A stretch of DNA of 64,000 bases, taken from contig JADCRB010000018.1 of NCBI GenBank assembly GCA_021464245.1, positions 1,302,001 to 1,366,000 of the forward strand, written 5' to 3'. The number at the start of each line of letters is the position of its first letter. The stretch's first letter is position 1. Below the pieces are notes generated by a model, which was not told the DNA's origin, searched no databases, and saw only the letters and a list, made by a program, of their open reading frames with translations. A program made the position numbers and the translations under genes. Below, piece after piece: positions 46,694 through 59,034 of this stretch. Source of the stretch: Carallia brachiata. Taxonomy: Eukaryota; Streptophyta; Magnoliopsida; Malpighiales; Rhizophoraceae.

Positions 46694-49600
46694 ATGGAGC
46701 TTTCTCAGCAACGTCCGTTCGGTAACCAAGGTAATTTTATTACGGTATAATTTTGGGATATTTTTGAGGAATTTATTTATTTTTTCTTTTAAATTATTTT
46801 ACTGGATTATCCATCCTTCTAAATGATTTTGGAAATAAAAAAAAATGATTTTGGGAATTAAAAAAAAAGGTTTGTGTAATTTGGAAGCATTTATATTTTC
46901 TTACAGCCCCTGGCGGAGGAGGAGGAGGAGGAGGAGGAAGGAAGCCAACACAGGATTTTCTGTCTCTGTACGGTCATTCAACAATCCAACAAGATCCACC
47001 AAATCCACCTTCTCAAGGTACTTTCTCTCTCTCTCTCTCTGTTCAAAATTTTGAGATCCCAAAACGCTGCTTTGTTCTTTTCTGTTTTCTAATTGATTAT
47101 TTATTTATTTATTGTTATTTGTTTTAATTGTTTGAGGTTTTCGAGAAAAATAAACAAAAAAAGCTTGATTTTTGGGAAATTAATGTTTTGATTGTTTATT
47201 GGGTCGAAGAAACTTGTTGAAAATGCTGTAGCTTTTATTACCGATCAGGATCTGTCTGCGCACGTGACTACTAATTGAATTGTGGGTGTTGGGCCACTAG
47301 TTAGGGTGGGCCAGAGGCCCTCATTGTAGGACTGGCAATTTGCAAAAGGGTAAAGTTAGAAGTTAGCAATTAACATTTAACCAAAAAAAAAAAAAGAAGA
47401 TAGTAATTAACATCAGATTTGTCGTGGGGCTTTGGAAATACGACTTTGTTTTTTTTTTTTCACTTTTTTTAATTGATTCAGATTAGGACATGCTTTGATA
47501 ATTTTAATATCAATTAGATTATAACTCATTAGGATGGGACGCATATTATTCTTAGGTTATGATAAGGAAGTTATATAATTTATAATATTTAATAATTTAT
47601 TTTTTTTTTTTTTAAATTTCAATTATCAATAAATTATATTATTTTACTGTTATTTTATTACTAACTAAATACTAGTATCTTGTATTTTCTTTTGAGTAAT
47701 GCCAATAAGACGGACTCCATATAAAGTTAAGAAATCTCGTAATTGTTGACTTTTTAAACAAATGTTAGTAAGTTTTTAAGTTATTTGCGAAATATTATGA
47801 CATCATTCAATAAAATATTTATTGGTAAAAAAATTTGATAGCTTAGAGTATAATTCTTAGGACTTGAATATCAGTACCCAGCTATATTGAAATTAACAAA
47901 AAATTAATTTCTTTGTTTTATTTTTTTTAAAAAAATAAAATTTAGATTTAAATGAATTTTACTTTAAAATATAAAGTGTTTATGTTATATAAAATTTTTT
48001 ATAAAAAATTTTTTTTATTACCAAAAAAATAATATTTTAATAAATATGTATACCTCTTAATATAAAAAATAATATTTTATTTAATTTGTATATTCGGTGC
48101 ACTGGAATTTCGGTGTATCTATCTGTTCCGTTATTCTTATTATTGGTAAATGAAGGCTAATTGTTATCTAATACATTTCATGAACAGGTGGGCACCTCAA
48201 AACTCATGATTTTTTACGACCGCTAGAGCGGGTAGGGAAGACCGTTGCTAAAGAAGAAACCGACGAGATTTCCATTGTTGGGAAGTCTTTGCCGCTGCCT
48301 GTACCAGCAGCAGCACCACCAACCTCAGTGGAGCACATCCTTCCTGGAGGGATTGGAACTTACAGTATCAGCCACATCTCCTATTTCAATCACATAGTTC
48401 CAAAGCCGGAGGGCACCATGTTTTCTGCAGCTCAAGCAGGTAATCCTGACAATAAAAACGAGGAGAGCGCTAACTGCGGTTCTTACGCTTGTGGAAGCGG
48501 ATTCACACCCTGGGAGGAATCTGCTTTGAAGAAGGGAAAAACCCGGAAGGAGCATGCAGGAGAAAGATCCAACACTGTTAGTGTTAGAGGTATGCCTTTT
48601 GAGTTGACCGTTCTTCCCTCTGATATTAATTTTCTCTTTATGAAAATGCAGTGCTTATTATATACATTAATATCACTAATTTTATTTAAAATAATAAATT
48701 TAATATTAATTTTAAAAAAATAAATTTAATATTAATTTTATTTAAAATAATAAATATATCGTAAAATTTTTTAAATATAATTTATCTGTTTCAATAATTT
48801 GATACTAATTTATATGATTATCATATTATCAAAACATATATATATTTATAAATTAATTATTAAAATTACTTAATTATATATATATATATAATTATTACAT
48901 ACTAAATTTATTATTTTAAATAAAATTAATATTAAATTTATTATTTTTTAAAATTAATAATAAATTTATTACTTTAAATTTTTATATATTAATCCTTGAA
49001 AAAAAAAACATGCAGTAACACAGTATCCAAATCAATGAATCATTGATACTATTAAGCATGCTGACTGACGTTAGCATGATTGCATAATGCAGTGAAATCA
49101 GCTTTTTCCTTTTTGGGTGTAGAACAATTTTATAATTTTATAATAGTAATTTTACAATAAAATGATATAATTTTTCGGTGAATATATTGTGATATTTCAC
49201 AACCATACAATTTGAGATTAGTTTATGCACATACATTAGTATACACATAAGAGCATAATTATATATAATATATATTTAAAAATAATATAACAACATTAAA
49301 ATCGTTAGATGATTCTAAATATTAGTTCAAATGATCACCAATTTTATTGATCAAGAGTATAGTCGAAAGTTTAGTTCAAATCGCACTCCTTCTCCTTTCT
49401 CTTTGTATAAGTTTAACTCTCTATAAAATAAAATTAAAAAAAAAAAAAACCGTTGGAACAATCGTTTTACATAAAGATGCAATGACACCCAATAAGTGTG
49501 AACTTCGTAAATATAATACTCTACTAAATTAGTACGGTGCATGATAACATATTTTTATTCTGCACATTTTGTTAGTTTTATGCTTTAGTAATCTTAGAGA

Positions 49601-52600
49601 TATTAAAAATTGTACCAAAATAATTTTATCAAATAATGTGATAGATTCTAAAATTAAATACATGCCTTATTAAATGCTCAAGTCTACTTATAAACAAAAA
49701 GATAACTGAATCATATTATATTTAGTATGAAAATATTAGTAAAAGTTATATACTTCTACCAATTACTATGTGATGGGTTGAGGTTGGTTGGTTTGGGTTT
49801 CCTTTTTTCTTAAAAAAAAAAAAATCTAACTGATGAGCTGTTCATTTCATATTAAAGTTTGAGCTTTTTCTTTTTCTTTTTTTTTTTCTGAAAATTCATA
49901 AAGAGCTAAATCAGTTAGATGCTAAACCGATATTCCTGATAAATAAATCTCAACGCTTAAATTCAGAGTTAAAAAGTTCGGTACTTTTTTCCAAGGGTCG
50001 ATATACACAACTTCTATATGTATATGTATATATCAGTGCCTTTGTTAGCCATATGCTTCTTGCAAATACTGAATACTGAGCCACTTTGGGCGGGTAGCAG
50101 AAGCGGCGGCCAAGACGGGGTGGACGGCGTCGGATAGGCCGTCTCAGTCGTCATCGAGCAGCCATCCCAATTGTTTCAGCTCACTCTCTTCCCCCCAGTC
50201 TGTCCCTTTCGCCTTCCAATCTTCCTTTTTTTTTTTTTAATTTCTATTTTATGATTTTTTCTACTTAACACCGAATTGCATACTGATGGTGGGATGTTAT
50301 GGGCAAACTGTCAACAGGCCATCAGTGCTAAAGAGCCAGAGCTTTATGGAAATGATAAAATCAGCGAAAGCTGGCACACATGATGATGATTTAGACGAGG
50401 AAGAAGAGATTGTTCTCAAGAATGAAAGTCCTTCGCCTGTCCATAGAGGTATGCCTCACACGAATATTCCTCTGCTGCGTTTGCGTTTCATTCCTTCACT
50501 AACCAACTCAATGTAATTTAAGAGTTTTTTTTTTTTTCAATTCATTATTTTTAATCTGTTGAAAGGGGTTTCATTAGGTTCATAATGACGTTTGAATTTT
50601 CCTTTCGTTAAATCATCTTTGCTTTTCTCCTGTCCTTTTGTTGAAAGCTACAGGGGAATCGAGGGTAAAAGTGGATGGGAAGAGCACTGATCAGAAGGCT
50701 AACACCCCACGGTCAAAGCACTCTGCCACCGAGCAACGTAGGAGGAGCAAAATTAATGACAGGCATGACTCCACGTTTTTTTTATTTCTGGAATTGAAAT
50801 ATGGTTCCCGATGGTTTTATCTTATTGAATACCGAATCATGTGGCATAAGTAAAACCCGAGTTTTCAGAATTTATAAGAATTTTACAAGTTATACTGATA
50901 TTGAAAAGGGTTTTTGCTTCTACATTTTATCATTGTTGTTGCACAAAATAAAACAGTTGCACAAAATAAAACAGTTGACAATTATCGGGACAGCATTCAT
51001 CTGGACATTAACATTTATCCTATTGAAAAATGGCGCACTACAGTATGCAGGTTACCTTATATGTATTTACCTTCTTGGTGTAGTCTAAATTATGACGTGT
51101 TATAGACACTAACCAGTAAAGGCAGGCCCTTGATAGATCAAGGATCAGTTTTGTGTCAGCGAGTGGTACATTTTGGCTAATAGTCCCTCATGCCTATAAT
51201 GTACAAGTGCAGTAGAAATTATTGGGGTTTGGTGAGATTCTCTAGACATTATGGTTTGCATAACATTTTGATATAATTAATTTGATTAACCACCATTAGT
51301 TTTCTGCCTAAATTATGTAAATTGAAATGTGTCAATGTATCGTGCAGATTTCAGACGCTGAGAGAACTCATTCCTCATAGTGACCAGAAGAGAGACAAGG
51401 CATCATTCCTATTAGAGGTTCTTGAAATTCTTGTAATTCTGTGCATCTCCTTCAGTTTATTATCATAATGTGATCCTTGATCTCTTAATTATTGAATTTT
51501 TTAATCTCTCTTGCAGGTTATTAAACACATCGAATTTTTACAGGAGAAAGTGCAAAAATATGAAGGGTCTTACCAAGGATGGAATCAGGAACCAGTAAAA
51601 TTGGTGAGATGGGTAATCTCTAAACTTGCCTTTATTTTTCCTTTATGGTATGAGAACGAGTATGCCATTTTCTCTGCTTCTTGACCGCAAGCTACTTAAG
51701 AAGCCGGTGTCTTATTTGTTTGAAACAGAAAAAAAACAGTAGGTCTGAGGAAAGTTATGTGGGTCAATCTCAAGGAATTAGCGCGGCGCTGGTCATGCAT
51801 TACTCTTTAGTAGGACAGTGGATGAGAAGAACATTGCAATATCTCCAACCATTCCTGGAGCTGCACAGAACCCAGTGGACTGTGACATGAGCCCTGCTGC
51901 AACCTTTAAGGCAATGGATCAGCACCCAGGAATAACAAATAGGGCAATTGTTTCCGACATCAAATATTCCAAATTTCTTCTGTCCAAGCAGGACCGGTGG
52001 TGCAATAGCTCAATGCGAACATAGGATGGCATTTGACGCCAAGAACATGACAAGTCAACTTCAACTGCAATCGTGTCCTACCAGACCATGTGCCGCTACC
52101 GGGGTTCCTGTTGCTACTGATAAGCCGAAAGAACAGGAACGCACCATTGAAGGCGGTACAATTAGCATCTCAAGCATGTATTCTCAAGGGTAAGTGCATC
52201 AGAAGTTGTGTCATTTGGTTAGTGCATGTTCTAATGGTGGCCATAATTCTTAGAGTTATGATAGAATTGGCATCGTACTCCCATTTGGGAGTATGGTTTC
52301 CCAAAATGTTGTTTAAAATCTCTATGTAGGGAAATATAGATTGTTTTGATGCTGGTGGCATTTTTTCTATACTCTTGCTATCCGTCTGGCTTTGCATGAT
52401 CAACTCTACATATTAGTAAGAATAGAGAGTCTTGTAGTTTTCGGGTTATATATTGAGAACAATTTAGACTGATCAGCTCTCCAGTCTTCAATTTAAGAAT
52501 GTGTTGGACCACAAATCAGTAATGCTACAAGTGTTGCTATCAAGCAGGTTACTAAATACTCTGACGCAAGCACTACAGAGTTCTGGGGTGGATTTGTCAC

Positions 52601-52967
52601 AGGCCAGTATCTCTGTGCAGATTGAACTTGGAAAGCAAGTGAGTAGCAGTCCTGTTGCTCGAAGATCGATTCTTAAGGTTATTTTCCATTGCTTGTATTG
52701 TTATCTTTTTGATTAATAAGTTTCCATCTCACTGACACATTGCTTGGATATTGGTTCTTGAGGTGGATTTACAATGTTCAACTTGTTGACTTATATAGGT
52801 CAATAAGTTTTCATCTGTTAGAACCGTGGAGTAATGGTCTCTGCTTGCCCATTTTATAACAGGAAAATGAGGTTCCTTCCAACTATCAAAAGACAACGCA
52901 TTCAAGAATTTCAAGTGGTGAGGAATCTGATCCGGCCCAAAAGAAGCTCAAGACAGTTACAAGTTAG
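46694..52967 (+). CDS. BIM1: BIM1-like bHLH transcription factor (brassinosteroid signalling)
   Basis: Encodes a nuclear bHLH protein of about 584 residues like Arabidopsis BIM1, which pairs with BES1 on E-boxes to drive brassinosteroid-induced genes. Eleven exons: 46694-46730, 46907-47017, 48188-48589, 50101-50197, 50318-50448, 50648-50762, 51348-51417, 51517-51612, 51729-52189, 52548-52677, 52863-52967; all phases agree. Family blocks are MELSQQRPF, a Gly run from GGA repeats, [43 protein letters not shown] and an acidic [11 protein letters not shown]. The bHLH begins [17 protein letters not shown] with His-Glu-Arg for E-box contact, then helix 1, loop and helix 2 ([15 protein letters not shown]). 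The C-terminal ACT-like part has [20 protein letters not shown] and ends KKLKTVTS. Oddities: exon 6 ends with a GC donor (AG|GCATGA), exon 4 has a weak donor, and exon 9 carries two frame breaks (about 51783-51797 and 51940-51952). Taken literally, translation stops at 51890, after the bHLH. Confidence 0.94.
48680..48990. repeat. AT-rich foldback repeat in BIM1 intron 3
   Basis: Copies of TTTATTTAAAATAATAAAT are followed about 200 bases later by their reverse complement ATTTATTATTTTAAATAAA, giving arms of roughly 100 bases. It is probably a small MITE inserted in intron 3 (48590-50100). No target duplication was resolved. Confidence 0.55.
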
Positions 52968-54137
52968 TACAAAAGCATCATCATTTTCTTTTTGGCTTAA
53001 TTTATTCATTTTTTTTTTGCAACCCCTATACCATTTTGGGGTGGTTATTCAGGAATTCTCCTGGTCTGTAAACTATCCAATGGAGACCTAGTTAATTGTA
53101 CATGTAACTGCTATCAGTATGTTGGGATGCACATGGTTCTGACAAACCGATTTGTATCATCCAATGTAATTTTTGTATTCCAATCGAGGCTTTTGTATTG
53201 CTATGGAGGCTTAAGTTATAAAGTTGTGGAGAAGCTGCTGTCTCATTCACTGCCTAAGATCATCTCCCATGATTGTCAAACATGTGACCTGAAATGCGGT
53301 ATAACTCAAGTGTTCATGAGGAGCTCTGAGATGGCCGGAGTCCACCCCACAGCTCATCCAATTAAACAGTTGGGTTGATTCCTGCAAGAAGTGCAACCCT
53401 CATGGTTAGTTGCGGCTGTTGAGTTGGCAACCGTGGACAAACCTGCTGGTGATAAGATTGAGAAAGGTAAGGATGACACAATGTCAAAAAATAAAGTGTC
53501 AAGAAGACTTGGCCTTACCTAGCCATGGAAGATGCACTAGCTGCTCGCTCCTGTATACATTAATAAATACTGGAGAAGGTGGTAAATAGACTCTTTACGT
53601 CTGTAGTCTTTACTCCTTCAAAGACTCTGCAGATAACAGTTGTAAGTTGATTGGATAAAGAACATACAGGGAAGTGACAAACATTTGATAAGGCGAAATG
53701 TCATTTTGTTCAAATGAATCTGCTTTTGTGGGGGGATTTGTCACATTTGATTGCAATTCTTGATTTGCCGGCACTAACCAAATAGGTTGGCTGTTTTCAG
53801 TTTAGGTAAGAACTCTAAAATTAGTTTTATTTTGGTCATTAAGAACTCTTTAATTAGTAGTTACCAAAACATCACTATGGCCATGACGAAGTTCTCAACT
53901 GGACAAGGTGTGTCAATTTACTTGCGCCGTGGTCTGGCCTCTTTCGAGCTTTACAAAGTGCATTTTGTTTCAAGGGAGCCGGTTTTGCCTTGTTTGACTA
54001 ACATGTTACAATGTCACATTGGTCAAAAGTCAATCACACTGTCGATTTAGGAAGTAATTACATTTTGCATTATGTTTTTAAAAATTACATAACATCTTGG
54101 CTAATTTAAATGCAACAACAATTAACATCATTTGTCA
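52968..54137. other. BIM1 3' flank
   Basis: Likely 3' untranslated region, then spacer. Short frames only. Confidence 0.4.
53562..53567 (+). terminator. candidate AATAAA poly(A) signal of BIM1
   Basis: An AATAAA hexamer lies about 595 bases after the BIM1 stop. The open frames between 52968 and 53550 have no recognisable content and are best read as 3' untranslated sequence. Confidence 0.35.
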
Positions 54138-54145
54138 GTTAGGTG

Positions 54146-54759
54146 TAGAGGTGTCAAAATTTGACCTGATCCGATGGGTTGACCTGAACCCATCTAAAAA
54201 AATATGACCTGAACCTGACCCGAAGAATGATATGACCCGAAATAATCCGAAAATTTTGGGTCAAATCCGAACTCAATTCTAACCCGACTCGTCTAATCCG
54301 AACTTTTTATAAAGGAACAAAAAAATAAAATAAAAAAATTTAGCATATTTTATATTATGAAAAGTATAAATTAAATTATCTTCAATAAAAATTTTAATTA
54401 TAAATTTTTTTAAAATATTTTGAGATTTTTTATACATTTTTAAATTTTATTTTAATTTTTTAGAATTTTTTTTTAAAAAAAACTTTTTCAATTATTTTTT
54501 AATCATATAATTTTCTTTAATTTTTAAGAATTTTTAGCAAAATTTTTGAAAGTTTTAAAATTTTTAATAAAAAATGTCACATCATCATTTTTGATGACGT
54601 GGTTAACCAGTAAGTTGATTCGAATTCAAATCGAACTGAAGTGACCCAACCCAAAATGACTCAAAGATAACTTGACTCATAAGTAATCCGATTCAAAGTG
54701 ACTGGAACCCGAAGCAACATTACCCGAATCCGACCCGATGACTCATTTTGACACCTATA
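54146..54759. mobile_element. hAT-type MITE with TAGAGGTGTCAAAAT ends
   Basis: About 614 bp. The left end TAGAGGTGTCAAAAT and the right end ATTTTGACACCTATA are inverted, followed inward on both sides by GACCCGA-type words. The core is very AT-rich. Flanks GTTAGGTG (54138-54145) and GTTAGACG (54760-54767) match at six of eight positions, fitting an aged 8-bp hAT duplication. Non-coding; related sequence lies at 3145-3605. Confidence 0.75.
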
Positions 54760-54767
54760 GTTAGACG

Positions 54768-57217
54768 TTAACAAAAATTAGAATATATCATAAAAAAGCC
54801 ATTGACAATGATTTAAAGTCTCCAAGATGCCCCCTTTAAAAAGCTTACTAATCTACTTGATTTCGGTCGAAATTGACTAAATTAGGTTTTTCAGATTAGA
54901 TTGAGGCAAATTGGTCTTGAATATGGGAGAGAGAGACTGGGGGAGAGAGCGACCTAAGTTTTCGGTCTTTAATAGATACAGGGGGAAATTTTATCTTTCT
55001 ACAATTTTCAGCCATTTTGACTAACTCAAATTAGTCGGATAGTGTTTTATGTAATTTCTGAATCTATGGTGTAAATTACCCAACTTTTGAGCAAATGATG
55101 CGTCCATTGTCGTTGGCGCTTGGGAGTCAACGTTGAACCTGAAGCGGTGCCAAAAAGACTTTTGAGCCACATCTCTTTGATTGGCCGATTAGCCCTCTGC
55201 TCTTTTTCTGCCGATTAAAATAACCATCCATGAACTACTATTAATGGGTTTTACAATGAAGTATGTCAAACTTGAGACTCACCCAACTTTTTCATCTAGA
55301 ATTTCAGCCAATTGACTTTGATTCAAAGGAACATCTTACACTCTTTTTTAAGTATTAAAATGTTTGCCGGTGTTCGCTTCTCTCTTTTCAGACTCAAAAA
55401 ATAGCCTATCTAGTGGCTAAAACACGGTTTTACTTCTCTTATTTCGCCATCAATCACGGTTAGATAATCAATTAAAGGTGCGAACTAGAAATTCTTCCAT
55501 TTACTTGATTAATATATGACCCAATTTCTTTTGAACAATTGAGAGTCATATTCATCCACATTTATTTAGTTGCAACTCAACCCATAAACTCCTAACGATT
55601 GAAGACAAAGTTTGTATCTCAATCCAGTGGGGTCATGGCTATCCCTTCTTCAATCCTAAGGCATCATCCTTCGGTAAAGCTGAAAGTGCAGAACTAGAGT
55701 ATCATTATCATGAGTTGGAAAGCAAGAGGTTTTGTTGGACCTCTTACTTTCTGTCTACAATGATTTGTTTTTGTATTTTTATTTCTACTCCTCTTTTTGG
55801 GCTTTACCAAGAAAGCCTGTCATTGTCATTGGCGACGCACTTCAGGCCAATCGTCTCTAGGACCCATCGAAGCAAAGCCGCAGCAAGTTAACTAATGAAC
55901 AAGTGCACATAAAATTTCCCACCATTCCACGCTCACAGAGTAGTGGGAAATAAGGACTAAAAAAAAAAAAAAAAGAGTAGTGGGAAAAAGACCAACGTGG
56001 ATTGGCTTAGTTAGTATTTGAACTAGTCTTAAATGAATTTCACATATAATGTAAAAAGTTTAAAATTAGCGAGGATATATGTTGAAAAGACTTTAACTCT
56101 TTAGCATAGGTCTTATAAAATATTATCGTCAAAATATTTGTAATAATTGTCTACTCACCACATTTTAAGACAAAAAAAAAAAAAAATAGTGGGAATGGGA
56201 ATATGGGGTATCCGCAAAACCAACTTCACAGTCACAGGTCAAAAGCCTACAATGGTAGACTAGAAGACACCTTTACGCGTTATTTTCCATCCAATAAAAC
56301 ACACTCTCAAAACGTGACCACACGCCAACCAATTGGTGCACAATGACCCCAGTTACAGATTCCCATTTCGCATCACAAATTCTGTAACCCCACTTTCTGT
56401 ACAAACATGGTGGTTCATGGTCAGTTGATAACTCACGTGTGGTTCAGATAGTATCACCAAGTACAAGTTCTTTAATTAAGTTTTATTTCCCTAGAATGAA
56501 TGCCGACAATCAGATCCTCACTACAGATATCTATCTACCGAGAATTATTTCACCTGCCAGTTTCACACATGTGAAGCAACAAAGCAAATCCAAGTTCCCA
56601 TCTGGGGTTATAGCACGTTTGACCAGAGAAAACTACATGTCTAGGGACTCATCTAGTTCTTTTCATCAGATACAACGCCCAATATTTCATCCCCACTGAT
56701 TCAGAACCAATTTTGTTTAAAATGGAAAGACGGGCTGCCGTAGAAAAGCAAAACATGCAGGTTAAGGTACTCTTCAGTAGCACTGAACTGAACAGAGAAA
56801 TTTTCTATAGTGATATTGCTGAAACTCAAAATGTTGTAGATATTACAAGAGGGGAAAAAAAAAAAAAAAACAATTGGAAGGAGGAAGGCTTGACCTTCAA
56901 TGAGGCTACAGGTTCTGCTAATCTGCATCCATATTTGCATTCCTGCGTTGCGTTGAATTTGACATCACCCTGCCATATGAGGGTAGCTTCTATACAATTG
57001 GAGTATTGCCACTACTAGAGATGATTAAAACGTCCCCCTGGCTGCTTCCGTTGATCATCTTACCCATTGTTGAACTTCACAGCCGCTATGATCTCCTTGA
57101 TTGCCTCATTGTCACAAAATCCTTCATTATCACGCATATCTTGTGTAAAACACTGTTTCATGCTCTGAGCTAGAATAGCAAGCGCTGTAAGGGAACAATG
57201 TCGCAATCTCCCATAAC
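54768..57217. other. spacer between BIM1 and the convergent GT106 gene
   Basis: Most is AT-rich with short frames. From about 56450 rightward it probably includes the 3' untranslated region of the minus-strand GT106 gene, with a possible AATAAA (minus strand) at 56482-56487. No gene is supported. Confidence 0.4.
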
Positions 57218-58979
57218 TCACGTACTACTCAACAGATCTCCTGATGCTTGCAAACACTCTTCTGGATTGGCATAGAAATAATCCTCTTCTTTAGGCCTGT
57301 CTGGATCACCAACCTTTTGATGGGGCTACCCATCCGACCTGAATGTGCTTCTTTCACAGAAGTCGAGAACTTATCCCAACTCAGGGATCCATTATTGTAT
57401 CTGTCTATCAAATCGACCAAAAGCCTTCGGTCCAGCAAAATTGTTTTCTTGAACCCAAGGAATCTGCATATTGCACGCAACGGAAGAAATCTGAAGATGC
57501 AATCCTGGATTGAAAAATTGACTAAAAAGAGAATAACTGGTGCAGCCGTTATCATGGAAATGAAAATGTTTGACCACTACATCCGTAGAGAATTTCAAAC
57601 AAAATTAAGGTTTCAAATTCAGTATATGTTTCACAGCGAGTACTGAATTTCTTTTGGGTTAAAGGCATAAACAAATCATGTCTTCTGTTTGAGACAGAAA
57701 AACTGTAATTTTAAAACCGTAAGGTATTTAATTTCCAAGAAGGTCAATAATTAGTTCATCAACTGTTGGGTGGCATACAATATAAGTGCAACAAATTTGA
57801 TTGTCAGAAGAAAAGTACCTGCGATGCCCTTCAACAACTTTAGCCATATTTCCGTCATAGGTGGGGACAAAGATATCACTCTCCAACGAGACAAGATAAT
57901 CTAGTGCTGCCATCTGGGATGAGTGGTTCTGGAAGAACCTAAGATCTGATGGTTCCAACAATGTTTCCTTTCTGACCTGTTTGGTAAAAACCAAAAGAAA
58001 ACATTTAGCAACAGAGGATCAACACCAAGTACTCAAGGTATATTGAACCAGTTGTGCACTGCTTTGATTCACGAACCAGTTTTGGATAAGCTGTTGCAAG
58101 ACTCGCCAGTCTCCTTTCTCCACCGTATATTTCGCCAGCAGCGATGTAAATCTGCATATTTGGATCAATATCAAGAGCCCTTAATGTAAGAGCCGTTTCT
58201 TCTGGTGTCAAAGGGCATAAGCCATCTCTCCTTTTCAAGTCAGAATTTATTATTTTCTCTTTCCACCAAGGATAAGCATATCTGTTAGAAAAGAAACTTT
58301 GCTGAATTAAGTAAGGATAAAATAAATACTTAAAATTGACTGGATCAGTTAATCATAAGTAGTTCACCTCATTCGTGTCAATTCATCTACCTCCTCACTG
58401 CTGCAACCTTGAGTACAGCCAGAAAATGCCAGCATGTCCATTTCATATCTTAGGTGAAGTACTAAGAAAGGTCCACCTTGCCTTAGAAGCTTTATGACTC
58501 TTTTACCCAACTCCTCAATCTGAGAAGTGAACCTTAATGCACTAAAATTTACACGGCAACGCAGCTTCTGAATCTCTAAAGGTTGATTATTGTTGGCCAG
58601 TCGAGCATCAGTTCTATTAAGATGTACCACCTTGTATTTTTGTATTAGAGGAAGTATCTGATCAAAAAAAAAAAAAGAAAAGAAATATTCCACATGTTAA
58701 AGTTTAAATATGTACAAGCAAATGTGTGATAGAATTTGCAATTTGAAATATGATAAATGCTGACATTTGTACAATGGCACAAAAAAGAATTACAAACTAA
58801 CCTGGTTATGATAGTATGAAATATCAGACCAACTAACAGGTGCCATGGTATAAGTCATCCCTAGTTCCACTCTTCTCTTTAGTCTAGGAGGCAATTCTTT
58901 CAATATTCGAACCTCATCTCTCAATGATGTGATGAAATGATCAACGTCAAAAATGTCTTGGAACTCACTGTCATAAACA

Positions 58980-59034
<55 letters not shown>

